Origin: Saussurea involucrata
Taxonomy: Eukaryota; Streptophyta; Magnoliopsida; Asterales; Asteraceae
NCBI GenBank assembly: GCA_033807775.1
Contig: CM066314.1
Span: 148,913,429-148,977,428 of the forward strand
Length of the DNA stretch: 64,000 bases
Direction: 5' to 3'
Positions 1-11,514 of this stretch are shown here, in pieces. The translations under genes were made by a program, and so were the position numbers. The notes under the pieces were generated by a model, which was not told the DNA's origin, ran no database searches, and was given only the letters and a program-made list of their open reading frames with translations. Every line of letters begins with the position of its first letter. The first letter of the stretch is position 1.

Positions 1-472
1 GGTTATATCTGGTACGAGTTTTATTTTAGAATCCGGTTTAAAATAAGTTTGAACTTTGTATTCTAAGTATCGTCCCGATTTCAGTTTTCGGAGTGAAAAC
101 AGTTGGGGATTAAAGGTGCGATAGTTTATTTAAATATTCTTAGAATCAAGAATATGTTAAGAGATATAGCGTGATATGTTATTTTACATATACGTTAGTA
201 AGTGTAATGGATCCATAGGCACTGATGGTATTGTAACGAGGAATATGCATAAAGTAATTTGTAATTCCCGTTGACCTGAAATGTGGAATAGGCATAAAGT
301 AACTTGTAATTCCCATTTCGTAAATGTGTTATGAAATGAGAAATAGGCATAAAGGAAATTGTAATTTATATTTCATAGTATGATGTAAAATGCGGAATAA
401 GCATAAAGTAATTTGTAATTCTCGTTCACATGGAAATGGAGAATAGACATAAAGTAAATTGTAATTCTCATT
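1..472 (+). repeat. Gypsy LTR fragment, left part (cut by window edge)
   Basis: The stretch repeats a motif around 'ataggcataaagtaatttg' about five times. The same motif lies in the gypsy LTRs at 18540-18730 and 25255-25445, so this is the middle of a plus-strand LTR of a related family. It continues after the interruption at 2648-3174. The LTR start lies before position 1. No coding sequence is seen. The family assignment rests on shared motifs read by eye. Confidence 0.7.
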
Positions 473-2647
473 ACCTGAAAATGTTTTAGTTTTGAAAAGC
501 GAGGGTTAGACCATGAGGTCTAGTGAGTTCCCTCCATAAACAGCGTACATCAACATTATAAAATCATTTTATAAAACTCTTAACATTTTCCACATAAGCA
601 TCAAACATGGTACTGCACAGTGTTTAAGGATCACATAGCTAATCGCGATCGGGGCCCAAGCAGACTCCCCTCTCGCCTCATATCGGGGCCCAAGCAGACT
701 CCCCTCTATCCGAGTAGGAAGGAAACGAATTCCCTCCTACAAGCTCATCACATATCCGAGTAGGAAGGAAATGAACTCCCTCCTACAAGCTCATCACAAT
801 GCCCAAGGGGTCATCGGATCTCGAGGTTCTCAGATCCCACTGTGCAGACCGACTTCACATAACATACACATAGCATAACACAAATCACAAGCGTGAAATC
901 ATTGTACATCATTTCATATTGCTAAAAGCCGTCCTTTAAAATAAAACGTACACTTCATGGAGAACATGCGTAACAGTTGTAAAACAGTTAATGCCCGTAA
1001 ACGAACCATAATCAGAAAAACATTCAACTTTCATTTAAGTAAAAATCATGTAAAATAACATGGCATTTCTACATAATCATTTTCTTTGGAAAACACGTAA
1101 AATCACGTATTTTAGTTAGAAAAACCCACCTGGCTTGCTCGCTTCCAAGCTTCTCACTTACACTTCCGATCTCTAGGTGGAACACCTATTATATTAATAA
1201 CGTACGTCATACATCTTTAATTTATTTCTCGAGCTTGCTCCCGAACTTGACCCAAATTCATCTGAACTGATAAGTTCACTTCTAGACCCAACTCATAATT
1301 ATTGGACTCTGCTACCGACTCAAGACATAAGTATCGGATCCACAATTAATTAACATTACCAAGTCTTTAATTAATTAACATACCGAACCTTTTACTCACT
1401 AAGCCCAATCCACATTTAATATGACATCCTAATTCTTTTGTGGACTACGGCCCAAACAAAACACACGCATCCACCATTGCACAATTTTAGATCACGTGAC
1501 CTGCTAGGTAAAACCCAAATTCAGTTCTTAAAAAACAAACAACGTGTGTCCCATTTAGAGCATCTCGAACAGCTTTTCCAAATTTTTTCCAAAATAGGGA
1601 AGCAAAAGTCAAAATTTTCAAAAAAATTTACATCCAACTTCAACAGATTCCCCATTTTAGAGAATTCAACATTAAATATATTATTAAAATATTTAAAACA
1701 TTATTACCTCCAACAAATTTTTAAAAGGAAAATAATAAAATATTGTTTCTCTCTCTTGATAATGATTTTTGGGGTAATCTCCATATTTGGAGAAAATGAC
1801 ATTCTCTCTCCAACTTTCTCCAAAATGGGGATGGTTTTGGGAAAGCTGTTGGAGCTGATTTTAGGACCAAAATCCCCATATTCTCCATTTTCTCCAAAAT
1901 GGAGAAGCTGTTGGAGATGCTCTTAGACCATCCGTACCCGTTATGTAAAAGCCCAAAAGCCCACAGCGTCACATCAGCGCCACATCAGCTTTTCTATAAA
2001 CCCTCTCCAAACCCAAAAGTGAAGTACCAATACCCAATACATAAAATAAACCCGGATGCCACATGTCATTTTTTCACTCGTCACCTCACACCCTCCTCTC
2101 TCTCACCCTCTCACACACTCGTCTCGGGCATTCGGACTGGGAAACCCGATGGTGGAGCCAGCAATAAGCCCCCCCCGTACCGGTTGCATAAGGAAGCCCA
2201 TGGTGATGTGGCATTTACCCGAAGGAAACCCGCCACCCGCTACGGGTGGCCTTACAATTTCCACAAAATTTAATTTAGGGACCTCAATGTCAAAACCCAA
2301 CACGTGGCCCATCACTTTGATCAAATGGATTTCAAATAGGGGTGCTATGGTCACGTGACCCACCACCTGAATAATGCATCCAGATAAAGAATTTCATACC
2401 GGAAGCCCACCATTATTACATTCTCCCCTTTCTGCTCTATTGGATTCAATGCCAAATACATTCTCCCCTTTCTGCTCTTCTTCTCAGCCGCCACACCCAA
2501 AATAATATGAACAGTAATGAAATACCTAGGGATTTGAATCCCTTTTATACCTTTCAAAAATTGCACAAAGGTCCTTTAACTAAACTTTCATTCCTAACAC
2601 TTTAGACATCAAACTTTCATTACATACTAGAAATTTGGGTTATTACA
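473..2647 (-). mobile_element. Gypsy LTR fragment inserted in minus orientation
   Basis: The right end, read on the minus strand, begins TGTAATAACCCAAATTT, the start of the LTRs at 6930 and 10316. A TATA-like box (minus strand, about 2540-2550) is in the matching place. The left end matches the interior of that LTR family (the AGACC stem-loop at 506-526), and the last roughly 290 bases of the LTR are missing, so the copy is truncated at about 473. It carries tandem repeats at about 650-800 whose units can fold (GTAGGAAGGAA against TTCCCTCCTAC). A Tourist MITE lies inside at 1558-1922. No target-site duplication is found because one end is lost. Confidence 0.75.
1558..1922. mobile_element. Tourist-like (PIF/Harbinger) MITE
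   Basis: Terminal inverted repeats GAGCATCTCGAACAGC and GCTGTTGGAGATGCTC bound a 365-bp element, flanked by TTA on both sides (1555-1557 and 1923-1925), the typical 3-bp PIF/Harbinger duplication. The interior carries further copies of a TTTGGAGAAAATG motif in both orientations. A 162-codon reading frame crosses it but has no protein-like features. Confidence 0.85.
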
Positions 2648-3174
2648 CTCTTGATGGTGATGATACGACTTACTGAATGTTAGTCATATCCATGGGATCA
2701 GGTATGTTCCCGTTTTTTAGATGAGCAAGTGTACGGTAAGAATGGTGGTGAACAAGTTTGTTTATATGCTTTGGATATCTGAGTTTTCAAAGTTGTTAAT
2801 GTTTTTAATTTGAATTTGGATGTTTTCACTAGGCGTAAGCCTAATCGTTCAAATTAAATTTTCTTACCAGGTACCAACTCAGGAAAGTAAATGGGATGTG
2901 AGACGAGAGCTTTTGAAGTATTCAACTTTTGAGATAAGCGGAGAATTTAGCTAACGCGATGAAGCTTTTTGATGGACTGCTTAGATAACCCAGTTAATCT
3001 GATTATAGTTGACATGATTAGATTAACAGGTTATTTGGAGAATGCAATATTTGTAAATATGAACCTTCATAGTTAGTTCTCTTCTTATATATATAAAATT
3101 TTGAATGATATTCTAGTATATCTTGTTAAAAATTTGAGGTTCAAATTGGCCCTGATCTCAGGGTGTTATATAAC
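2648..3174 (+). repeat. Gypsy LTR fragment, right part
   Basis: This resumes the LTR begun at 1. It aligns in order with the 3' part of the LTR ending at 19266: the 'gtacggtaagaa' block, the stem-loop CACTAGGC-GTA-AGCCTAA at 2827-2844, a TTACCAGGTAC block at 2865-2876, and a final CAGGGTGTT. The exact last base is uncertain (3170 to 3174) because the usual TTTCA end is altered. Confidence 0.7.
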
Positions 3175-3523
3175 ATTTCTAAAATGGTTTTATCGGTCTG
3201 AAAAGAGTCTAGATGTTGAGCATCTTGGGTTTGGCTATCAATTAAAGGTTCAGTACGCGTATGGGAAGAAGAGGGTTCTAGGCTCACAGGAGAAGGGTCG
3301 TACTTTACTAGAAAATCGAAATGTTTTCCATGTTCTCCAAAAGAATCCTAGATTTCTTTATTTAAAGAGTCTAAAGTCTGATATATAATAAAATATGTTA
3401 CTATATATTATTTGTTGTTTAAAATGAGCGTTATAATTACAAAAGATTTTTTTAATAATTATTTTACATATGTAAAACTTGATTTTTTTAACATAACTTC
3501 AACAACATAATCGTCAATATATC
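3175..3523. other. Unassigned stretch
   Basis: A 95-codon reading frame begins inside the LTR end and runs to 3388. Its product shows no motif I recognise, and most of its start lies in LTR sequence. I see no gene here. From about 3390 the base composition turns strongly AT-rich. Confidence 0.4.
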
Positions 3524-5104
3524 AATATATAAAGGAGAATGTGAGAGAGTGAGTTAAGGAGAGAGGCTTTAAAATTTTGTGAGATTTTTGAATTTTTTTT
3601 AAATAGAAAATGTAGCATTGAATGTATTCACCTTTTCATTTTTTATATTTTATTATAGATTTTAAATTAAAGTATTTGTTTATTTAATCAACCTATAATT
3701 TAATAAATTCAACGTTCACATATTTTTTAAAATTATAATCACTATTTGATAACGATGATTATTTTATTATTATTAATGAGTTTATTTATTTATTTTACTT
3801 TGTAAGGTTAAATGAGTGAAATATTATATGAATTTATTTTATTAAGATAGATAACAATCAATATATATATATATATATATATATACTACATATATAAAGA
3901 AGAATGTGAGAGAATGAGTTAAGAAGAGGCCACCATTGAGACTTTAAAATTTTGTGAGATTTTTGAATTCTTTTTAAATAGAAAATGTAGCATTGAATGT
4001 ATTCACCTTTTCATTTTCTATATCTTATTATTGATTTTAAATTAAAGTATTTATTTATTTAATCAACCCATAATTTAATAAATTCAACGTTCACATATTT
4101 TTTAAAATTATAATCACTATTTGATAACGATGATTATTTTATTATTATTAATGAGTTTATTTATTTATTTGTTTTGCTTTGTAAAGTTAAATGAGTGAAA
4201 TATTATATGAATTTATTTTATTAAGATAGATAACAATCATTATAAATCAATACTTATTTTTTTATTAAGCCAAAAATGCTTATAAATCAAAAATATAATT
4301 TTGCTTATTTACATTTTTTGTGTAAGCTAACAATACTTATAAACCAAAACTTATTTAATATTTTATACTTGTATTTTATTTCTTTTCTTAGTAAGTTAAC
4401 ATCAATATATATATATATATTAATAAGAGAATGTGAGAGAGTGAGTTAAGGAGAGGCCACCATTGAAACTTTAAAATTTTGTGAGATTTTTGAATTTTTT
4501 TTTAAATAGAAAATGTAGCATTGAATGTATTCATCTTTTCATTTTCTATATTTTATTATTGATTTTAAATTAAAGTATTTATTTATTTAATCAACCCATA
4601 ATTTAATAAATTTAACATTCACATATTTTTTAAAATTATAATCACTATTTGATAACGATGATTATTTTATTATTATTAATGAGTTTATTTATTTATTTAT
4701 TTTACTTTATATATATTAATAGGAGAATGTGAGAGAGTGGGTTAAGGAGAGACCACCATTGAGGCTTTAAAATTTTGTGAGATTTTTGAATAGAAAATGT
4801 AGCATTGAATGTATTTATCTTTTCATTTTCTATATTTTATTATTGATTTTAAATTAAAGTATTTATTTCTTTAATCAACCCATAATTTAATAAATTCAAT
4901 GTTCACATATTTTTTAAAATTATAATCACTATTTAATAACGATGATTATTTTATTATTATTAATGAGTTTATTTATCTATTTGTTTTACTTTGTAAGGTT
5001 AAATGAGTGAAATATTATATGAATTTATTTTATTAAGATATATAACAATCATTATAAATCAATACTTATTTTTTTATTAAGCCAACAATCAATATATATA
5101 TATA
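3524..5104 (+). repeat. Four degenerate AT-rich repeat units
   Basis: Four copies start with an (AT)n run, then 'aggagaatgtgagaga', then a block containing TTTAAAATTTTGTGAGATTT, followed by a long AT-rich tail ending near another (AT)n run. Approximate unit starts are 3530, 3890, 4420 and 4715; lengths vary from about 300 to 530 bp. A fifth, truncated unit lies at 12461-12577. Two relatives with a different middle occur at 5955 and 6040. No coding potential. Confidence 0.75.
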
Positions 5105-5114
5105 TATAGATCAA

Positions 5115-5905
5115 GGGAAGGGTTCAATTGAGAAGTCTAAATATTTTGAGAAATAGAGAAGTGATCATATCCATTGGATTAAATAATCCACGGTCAAGAA
5201 ATTCGCGTTACACCTGATTAATGCGCGCGTCCACATTAATTAATAAACGACGCTCAGGGGTATTTAGGGTAGTTTCGTAAAAAATACGCGGGACAGGTTC
5301 ATATATGAATTTGTGTGATTCATATATGAACCTTTGTAATTCACATATAAAATATTTTTAACTAATTCATATATGAACCATTGTGATTCATATATGAATC
5401 TTTGTGATTCATATATGAATCAGTTAATTTGTTCATATGAGAATTAGTTAAAAAAATTCATATATAAATCATTAAGGTTCATATATGAACACAAAGGTTC
5501 ATATATGAATTAGTTAAAAAAAAGTTTATATGTAAATTACAAAGGTTCATATATGAACACAAAGATTCATATATGAATCAGTTAATTGGTTCAACTGATT
5601 CATATATGAAACTACAATTAATTAGTTTCATATATGAAACACAAAGGTTCATATATGAATCACAAGATTCATATATGAATTAGTTATAAATAGTTCATAT
5701 GTGAATTACAAAGGTTCATATATGAACGTATAGTTCATATGTGAATCACACAGATTCATATATGAACTCAGCCCGTGTTTTTTGTAAACGGGATAACTAA
5801 TTACCAAAATACCCTTCCGTGTTCAAAATCAGCGCATTTAACCGAAGAGTCACGATCACTTCTCTATTTCTCAAAATATTTAGACTTCTCAAATGAACCT
5901 AACAC
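5115..5905. mobile_element. Mutator-like MITE with TTCATATATGAA arrays
   Basis: A 10-bp direct repeat TATAGATCAA flanks the element (5105-5114 and 5906-5915), consistent with the 9-10 bp duplication of Mutator-like elements. The ends are inverted repeats of about 50 bp (near 5121-5172 and 5848-5900) sharing GAGAAGTCTAAATATTTTG. The interior, about 5290-5770, holds around fifteen exact copies of the palindrome TTCATATATGAA and many near copies. It has no ORF. A relative lies at 43607-44269. Confidence 0.75.
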
Positions 5906-5915
5906 TATAGATCAA

Positions 5916-5918
5916 TAT

Positions 5919-5956
<38 letters not shown>

Positions 5957-6929
5957 GAGAATGTAGGAGAGAGGGTTAAGGAGAGGCCTCCATGGCCTTT
6001 TATCTTTTTTGTTATAATTTTGATTTATCAATATATATATAAAGAAGAATGTAGGAGAGAGGGTTAAGGAGAGGCCTCCATGGCCTTTTTTCTTTTTTGT
6101 TATAATTTTGATTTATTTTTAATTGATTTTAACACATTAAATGCTTAAATTTTTCATTTTCTTTTTTAATTTAAATTAAAAACCATTAACCAATATATAT
6201 TTATTATTATATAAAATATTATTTACCTTGCATTTTTAGTTATACAATGAATCCAACATTTTTTATTTAAATTTATAAACTTATTATTATTTTATTTAAT
6301 CAATAAGGTATATATACTTTATTAAATGAATTTATTTTTATTTAACTTTTTATATTTCTGTGTAAGCTAACAATGCTTATAAATCAATTTTTTTATTTAA
6401 AGTTATAAACTTATTTAAATTTATAAACTTATTATTATTTTTATTTAATTAATAAGATACAAATTTTTTAGTATGCTACATGTTTATAAATCAATATACT
6501 TTTATTAAATGAGTTTATTTTTATATAGTTTTTTATATTTCTTTATAATCTAACAATCAAATTTTTTATTTAAATTTATAAACATATTATTTTTTTATTT
6601 AGATAATAAGATACAATTTTTTTAATAAGCTAACAATGCTTATAAATCAATATACTTTTATTAAATGAATTTATTTTTATTTAATTTAATATATTTTTTT
6701 ATAAGCTAAGAATGTTTATAAATCAACATTTCTATTAAACTGATTAATTTTATGATCTTTTAGCAAACTAACAATGCTTATATTTTAAAACTTCTATTAA
6801 ATTTCTTTATTTTTTTAGTAAAGCAAGAATGTTACTACGATTGTTAATATATATATATATAAGCAATTCTTTTATTTTTTAAAAAAATATTACATTATAT
6901 ATTGATTATTTTCAACAATTAAAGTCACT
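5916..6929. repeat. AT-rich degenerate tandem repeats
   Basis: The stretch starts with a long (AT)n run (about 5922-5954), then two roughly 85-bp units with 'aggagaatgtaggagagagg' (5955 and 6040). Loose copies follow of a unit containing GCTAACAATGCTTATAAATC, seen near 6365, 6630, 6705 and 6765 and also near 4265 and 4325. No gene is seen. Confidence 0.6.
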
Positions 6930-8126
6930 TGTTAATAACCCAAATTTTTAGTAGGTTTCGAAAACTTGGTGGTTAAAGTGAGAAGAATGGAAGTTTAGTT
7001 GAGGGGTCCATGTGCAATTTGTGGGAGGTATAAAATGGACCAAATCTCTAGGGCATCAAACAAAAATCAGTATTATTCTAATTGTTGGGGTGTTTGGCGG
7101 CTAGAGAAAGAAAGGGAAGAGGAGAAGAGTTCTTGGGGGAAAGAAATCAAGGAAGAGAAGAATCAGTAAGGTGCTAAGCTTGGGTGACTCAAGTTTAGAA
7201 CAGGAGTGCGTGCTTTGCCATCGCAGGTGAGTCTTTCTGAACCTAAATTTTATACAAAGTGTGTGGTTGATGATTATAATTTAAATTGTGAGTTTTCCAA
7301 CGGCTTTTATTACAAGTAAAGATTTGAGCGTGTGGCATGGTTATTATTTAAACGATGTGCTTTTCAATTACTCTTATTGTAAGATGACAAGTAATTGTGT
7401 GCGGTGTGGTTATTGTCTAACAGTGTGCTTTTCAACTGCTCTTAGTTCAAGGCAAGGTTTAAATGTGTGATCTTTATGTGTGGCTTACATGTGTGATTAA
7501 AATGTGTGTGACCGTGCTCTGGCTTTTGTGTGATATGGGCGGTGTGTGCCCGATTATTCTGTCACGATGTGTGTGACATGGGCGGTGTGTGCCCGATTAT
7601 TTCTGTCACGGTGTGTGTGACATGGGCGGTGTGTGCCCGATTATTCTGTCACGGTGTGTGTGACATGGGCGGTGTGTGCCCGAATGCGCTGTCACGGTAT
7701 ATGTGACTTTAGCGCGTGCCAGTAGCACGTGTCAATGTGTGCATATCAATTTTGTGTGTTTACCATGATTTATACAAATGTTTCATATTGGATTTTATAA
7801 ACTGAAATATTTTGGTGTGACGCGGTGTGGAGGGAACTCACTAGACCTCATGGTCTAACCCTCGTTTTTCAAAACTAAAACCTTTTCAGGTAAGCAGGTG
7901 TTAGGGAGCTCGGTCAAAGGGAAGGGGAAGGTGTGAGCTGGAGCTTGCATCTTTGAGACTAGAAGCCTTCCATTTTTGTTTATTAGACTCATTCTCAGTT
8001 GTAATTAGGGTTAATTCCGCAAATCCCTTTTTACGAATATTGTTAAATATTTTGGTGTAGGCCAGGTTTTGGCAGATATTATCATCTATGAAATTTGACG
8101 TTTTGTTTCTAGTTTGGGTCGTTACA
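6930..8126 (+). repeat. 5' LTR of the gag-only element
   Basis: It runs from TGTTAATAACCC to CGTTACA. A TATA-like box lies at 7029-7035. About 7555-7700 holds four copies of a roughly 43-bp unit whose arms GTCAC/GTGAC and GGGC/GCCC can form two small hairpins per unit. The stem-loop CTAGACC-TCAT-GGTCTAA follows at 7840-7857, and a CAGGTAAG block at 7887-7894. A 2-bp difference from the 3' LTR is visible near the start. Confidence 0.9.
7029..7035 (+). promoter_or_regulatory. TATA box in LTR
   Basis: TATAAAA lies 100 bases into the LTR, in the same place as in the 3' LTR (10417-10423). It is the likely core promoter of the element transcript. Transcription start is not determined. Confidence 0.5.
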
Positions 8127-8128
8127 AA

Positions 8129-8141
8129 TGGTATCAGAGCC
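8129..8141 (+). other. Primer-binding site, initiator-Met tRNA
   Basis: TGGTATCAGAGCC begins two bases after the LTR end and is complementary to the 3' end of plant initiator-Met tRNA, the usual primer of Ty3/gypsy elements. Confidence 0.9.
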
Positions 8142-8287
8142 TTAGTTTAAGAGATTTAGGTGACCGGACGGGCCTAAACTTAAACTGTGGAGTTGGAGGA
8201 TACAACTGAGAACTAGGAGGACCTTAGTAAGACTGGGTAGAATGATTAATAGGGTGGCGAGGACTGTCATGTAAGGTAAGTTGGCGA

Positions 8288-8306
8288 TTACACCTGGCCA
8301 GTGTAA
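8288..8306 (+). other. Leader stem-loop with CTGGCCAG palindrome
   Basis: TTACACCTGGCCAGTGTAA lies between the primer-binding site and gag. Its core CTGGCCAG (8294-8301) is self-complementary, and the flanks TTACA/TGTAA pair. The same core is in the leaders at 31247-31254 and 52596-52603. A role in RNA dimerisation or packaging is an inference. Confidence 0.5.
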
Positions 8307-8401
8307 TTACGAGCTTACAGGTACATGTAAGTGCTTAATTGCCTTATTATCTTGGAACTGTAGACTTAATGTTGTTGGTGTCTCTTTGTCAATCAGTAAT
8401 C

Positions 8402-10165
8402 ATGATGAGGAGATCCATGAGGGGAGTATCGGAACCTATTGATGAGGAAATCGAAATGGAAGCACCACCGGTGCCGGCAGCCGCACGCGGTAGAGGTCGA
8501 GGAAGAGGCCGAGGAAGGGGACGAGGAAGAGCACCCCGGCGAGCGGCTACTCAGATGAATGAGGACGTGGAAAGAGCTGTGGTGAGAGCACGGGTTACTC
8601 GTGGCACGAGGAGCGCGGGATTCCCGCAAGAACCAGAGGCGTCTCATCAGGAGAGCTCTGCGTCCAGGCGGGGAGCGAGTCGAGGTGGGAGTCGTGGGCG
8701 AGGTCGTGCCCAAGCCTTTGTGACCCAAGAAAATTTCGCCACTGCCTTGGGGGAAATCCATGATACATTGAAAGCACTGTTGGCTAAGCAGAATGAGGCG
8801 GTTTCGGGGGTAAGGAGGCCAGTGGTAGTAAGGGAGGGGAGACTAGCCCTCATGGTTCAGCTTCGGGGAGCCCTACTCAGTCAAACCCGTTGGCAGTGAA
8901 TGATCGAGTGCTAAGTGAAGGGTGTAGTTACAAGGCTTTCGCTTCTTGTAAGCCACCCGCTTTCAAGGGAGAATGCGATCCCGTGTTGGCGATAAAGTGG
9001 ATCAGGGAAATGGAGCTGGTGTTCGACACCTGTAAGTGTGCTGATAGTGACAGGGTAATGTTCGCTCTGTCCATGTTGAAATCAGAAGCTGTGTTTTGGT
9101 GGGATGCGGAGACCACGGAGGAAGGGTCAAAGGCTGCTAAGAATATGACGTGGGAGACCTTTGTCTCAAGGTTTAAGGTGTCGTTTTATCCTCTGGCGGC
9201 GGTGAAACGACTAGAAGAAGAGTTAATGAGTTTGGAACAAGGTGGAATGACGGTGAGAGAATACACCACGAAGTTTATGGAGAAGGCGAGGTTCGCTGAG
9301 TTGTACGTTCCGAATGAGGAACGTCGAGTTGAGAGGTACATCTTTGGGTTAAAGAGTAGCGTGCGGGAACTGGTCATGGCTAGGAACCCGACCACTTTTC
9401 AGGCAACCATCAACGCAGCTGAATTGGTTGAAAAGGAGAAGAACCGACAATATGTGGAGAAGGGTAAGGAGAAAAGAAAGTGGGAGGGGTCAGCACATGA
9501 TTCGGATCGGGCTAAGGTGTTTATGCCGGAGTCCCGAGGGGGATCAAAATTTGAAGAGAAACCTTGTGGGAAGTGTAATCGAGTCCACCGTGGAGAATGT
9601 GTGGGAGAAACCGAGGGATGTTTCAAATGTGGAAAATTGGGACATATGGCACGAGACTGTAGGAACCCAAGGGCATGCTACCAGTGTGGGTCTTTAGAAC
9701 ATTTGAGGCCGGATTGCCCTCAGCTGAAGAGAAGGGATTCGGGTGGTTTCGATGGTAGGCAAATGGGAAGAGTGGGGGAAATGAAAGTGGAGCCAGCACA
9801 GGCGAAGGCTAGAGTTTTTCGGATGACGGCTGAAGAGGAGGAAGAGGTGCCCGAGGTTGAGACAGGTACCTATAAAACCTTATTTTATGTAATTGTTATC
9901 TGTCTTGGGTGTAAACTGTTCATGGTATCACCGGGATTTGCCCGATGTTTGCGTGTTAAACCTAGATGGTTGGAAGGTGTGTTAGGAATAGTATCTGCTG
10001 TTGACAGTCGGGGTTTGGTGAGGAAGGTGCGTGATGGATGTGGTATCGAGGTCGAGAGTCACTCGTGCCTTTGAAATTGTGTCCGCGAGCTTGGGAGAGA
10101 GTTTGACGTTATCATAAAAATGGATCAGCTGGCAAGTTATAACCCTAGCATTAGGTGCAATAGGA
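8402..10165 (+). pseudogene. gag: Frameshifted gypsy gag with protease remnant
   Basis: Gag would form the particle and bind element RNA. The N-terminal part has an RGRGRG-rich basic stretch (8485-8545). A retrotransposon capsid region follows (about 8930-9420), then three zinc knuckles: a C-X2-C-X3-H-X3-C unit near 9565-9600 and two C-X2-C-X4-H-X4-C units near 9618-9717. The start at 8402 is preferred over the upstream ATG at 8339 because the homologue at 31138 starts at the equivalent residue. One base is missing near 8812, so two frames (to 8899 and from 8890) overlap instead of joining. After about 9850 the frame enters a protease-like region in which the catalytic DSG is not preserved. 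Similarity to the protease C-terminal region continues to about 10165, where pol is deleted. Confidence 0.85.
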
Positions 10166-10301
10166 AATGATCCGTAGGCCTTATCTGATAAGTCGGGGGT
10201 GGTGACCGATAGAGTTAGACGAAAGCGTAAGTCTTGTCGTGTGTAGTGATGAAAGCAGGTTATACGTAACTTTATGTTGAGGAATTCCGGGGACGGAATT
10301 C

Positions 10302-10315
10302 TCTTAAGGGGGGAG
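10302..10315 (+). other. Polypurine tract
   Basis: TCTTAAGGGGGGAG lies directly before the 3' LTR and is the expected plus-strand primer site. Confidence 0.8.
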
Positions 10316-11514
10316 TGTTGTAATAACCCAAATTTTTAGTAGGTTTCGAAAACTTGGTGGTTAAAGTGAGAAGAATGGAAGTTTAGTTGAGGGGTCCATG
10401 TGCAATTTGTGGGAGGTATAAAATGGACCAAATCCCTAGGGCATCAACCAAAACTCATTATTATTCTAATTGTTGGGGTGTTTGGCGGCTAGAGAAAGAA
10501 AGGGAAGAGGAGAAGAGTTCTTGGGGGAAAGAAATCAAGGAAGAGAAGAATCAATAAGGTGCTAAGCTTGGGTGACTCAAGTTTAGAACAGGAGTGCGTG
10601 CTTTGCCATCGCAGGTGAGTCTTTCTGAACCTAAATTTTATACAAAGTGTGTGGTTGATGATTATAATTTAAATTGTGAGTTTTCCAACGGCTTTTATTA
10701 CAAGTAAAGATTTGAGCGTGTGGCATGGTTATTATTTAAACGGTGTGCTTTTCAATTACTCTTATTGTAAGATGACAAGTAATTGTGTGCGGTGTGGTTA
10801 TTGTCTAACAGTGTGCTTTTCAACTGCTCTTAGTTCAAGGCAAGGTTTAAATGTGTGATCTTTATGTGTGGCTTACATGTGTGATTAAAATGTGTGTGAC
10901 CGTGCTCTGGCTTTTGTGTGATATGGGCGGTGTGTGCCCGATTATTCTGTCACGGTGTGTGTGACATGGGCGGCGTGTGCCCGATTATTTCTGTCACAGT
11001 GTGTGTGACATGGGCGGTGTGTGCCCGATTATTCTGTCACGATGTGTGTGACATGGGCGGTGTGTGCCCGAATGCGCTGTCACGGTATATGTGACTTTAG
11101 CGCGTGCCAGTAGCATGTGTCAATGTGTGCATATCAATTTTGTGTGTTTACCATGATTTATACAAATGTTTCATATCGGATTTTATAAACTGAAATATTT
11201 TGGTGTGACGCGGTGTGGAGGGAACTCACTAGACCTCATGGTCTAACCCTCGTTTTTCAAAACTAAAACCTTTTCAGGTAAGCAGGTGTTAGGGAGCTCG
11301 GTCAAAGGGAAGGGGAAGGTGTGAGCTGGAGCTTGCATCTTTGAGACTAGAAGCCTTCCATTTTTGTTTATTAGACTCATTCTCAGTTGTAATTAGGGTT
11401 AATTCCGCAAACCCCTTTTTACGAATATTGTTAAATATTTTGGTGTAGGCCAGGTTTTGGCAGATATTATCATCTATGAAATTTGACGTTTTGTTTCTAG
11501 TTTGGGTCGTTACA
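10316..11514 (+). repeat. 3' LTR of the gag-only element
   Basis: It starts TGTTGTAATAACCC and ends CGTTACA. It differs from the 5' LTR by a 2-bp indel at the start and about ten scattered substitutions by eye, so the insertion is young. It contains the same TATA box (10417-10423), hairpin minisatellite (about 10930-11085) and stem-loop (11224-11247). Confidence 0.9.

Larger units (their letters stand above)
6930..11514 (+). mobile_element. Ty3/gypsy element retaining gag only (TR-GAG-like)
   Basis: Two nearly identical LTRs (6930-8126, 10316-11514) bracket a 2.2-kb interior with a primer-binding site, a gag reading frame, a remnant of the protease start and a polypurine tract. Reverse transcriptase, RNase H and integrase are absent, so the element would need enzymes from a relative such as the one at 25986-33057. 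The five bases outside each end (TCACT, TGTGG) do not match, so no target-site duplication is visible. The layout matches the terminal-repeat gag class described in plants, but the protease remnant suggests this copy arose by deletion. Confidence 0.85.

Noticed and set aside
1438..1926. 162-codon plus-strand reading frame
   Set aside because: It overlaps a Tourist MITE with TTA duplications, and its product is low-complexity; it is chance coding.
3101..3388. 95-codon reading frame
   Set aside because: It starts in LTR sequence and has no recognisable motif, intron or homologue that I know.
7288..7470. 60-codon frame, repeated at 10676-10858
   Set aside because: It is present in both LTRs because they are direct repeats; this is non-coding LTR.
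8393..8853. Several antisense frames across gag
   Set aside because: Shadows of the Arg/Gly-rich gag coding strand.
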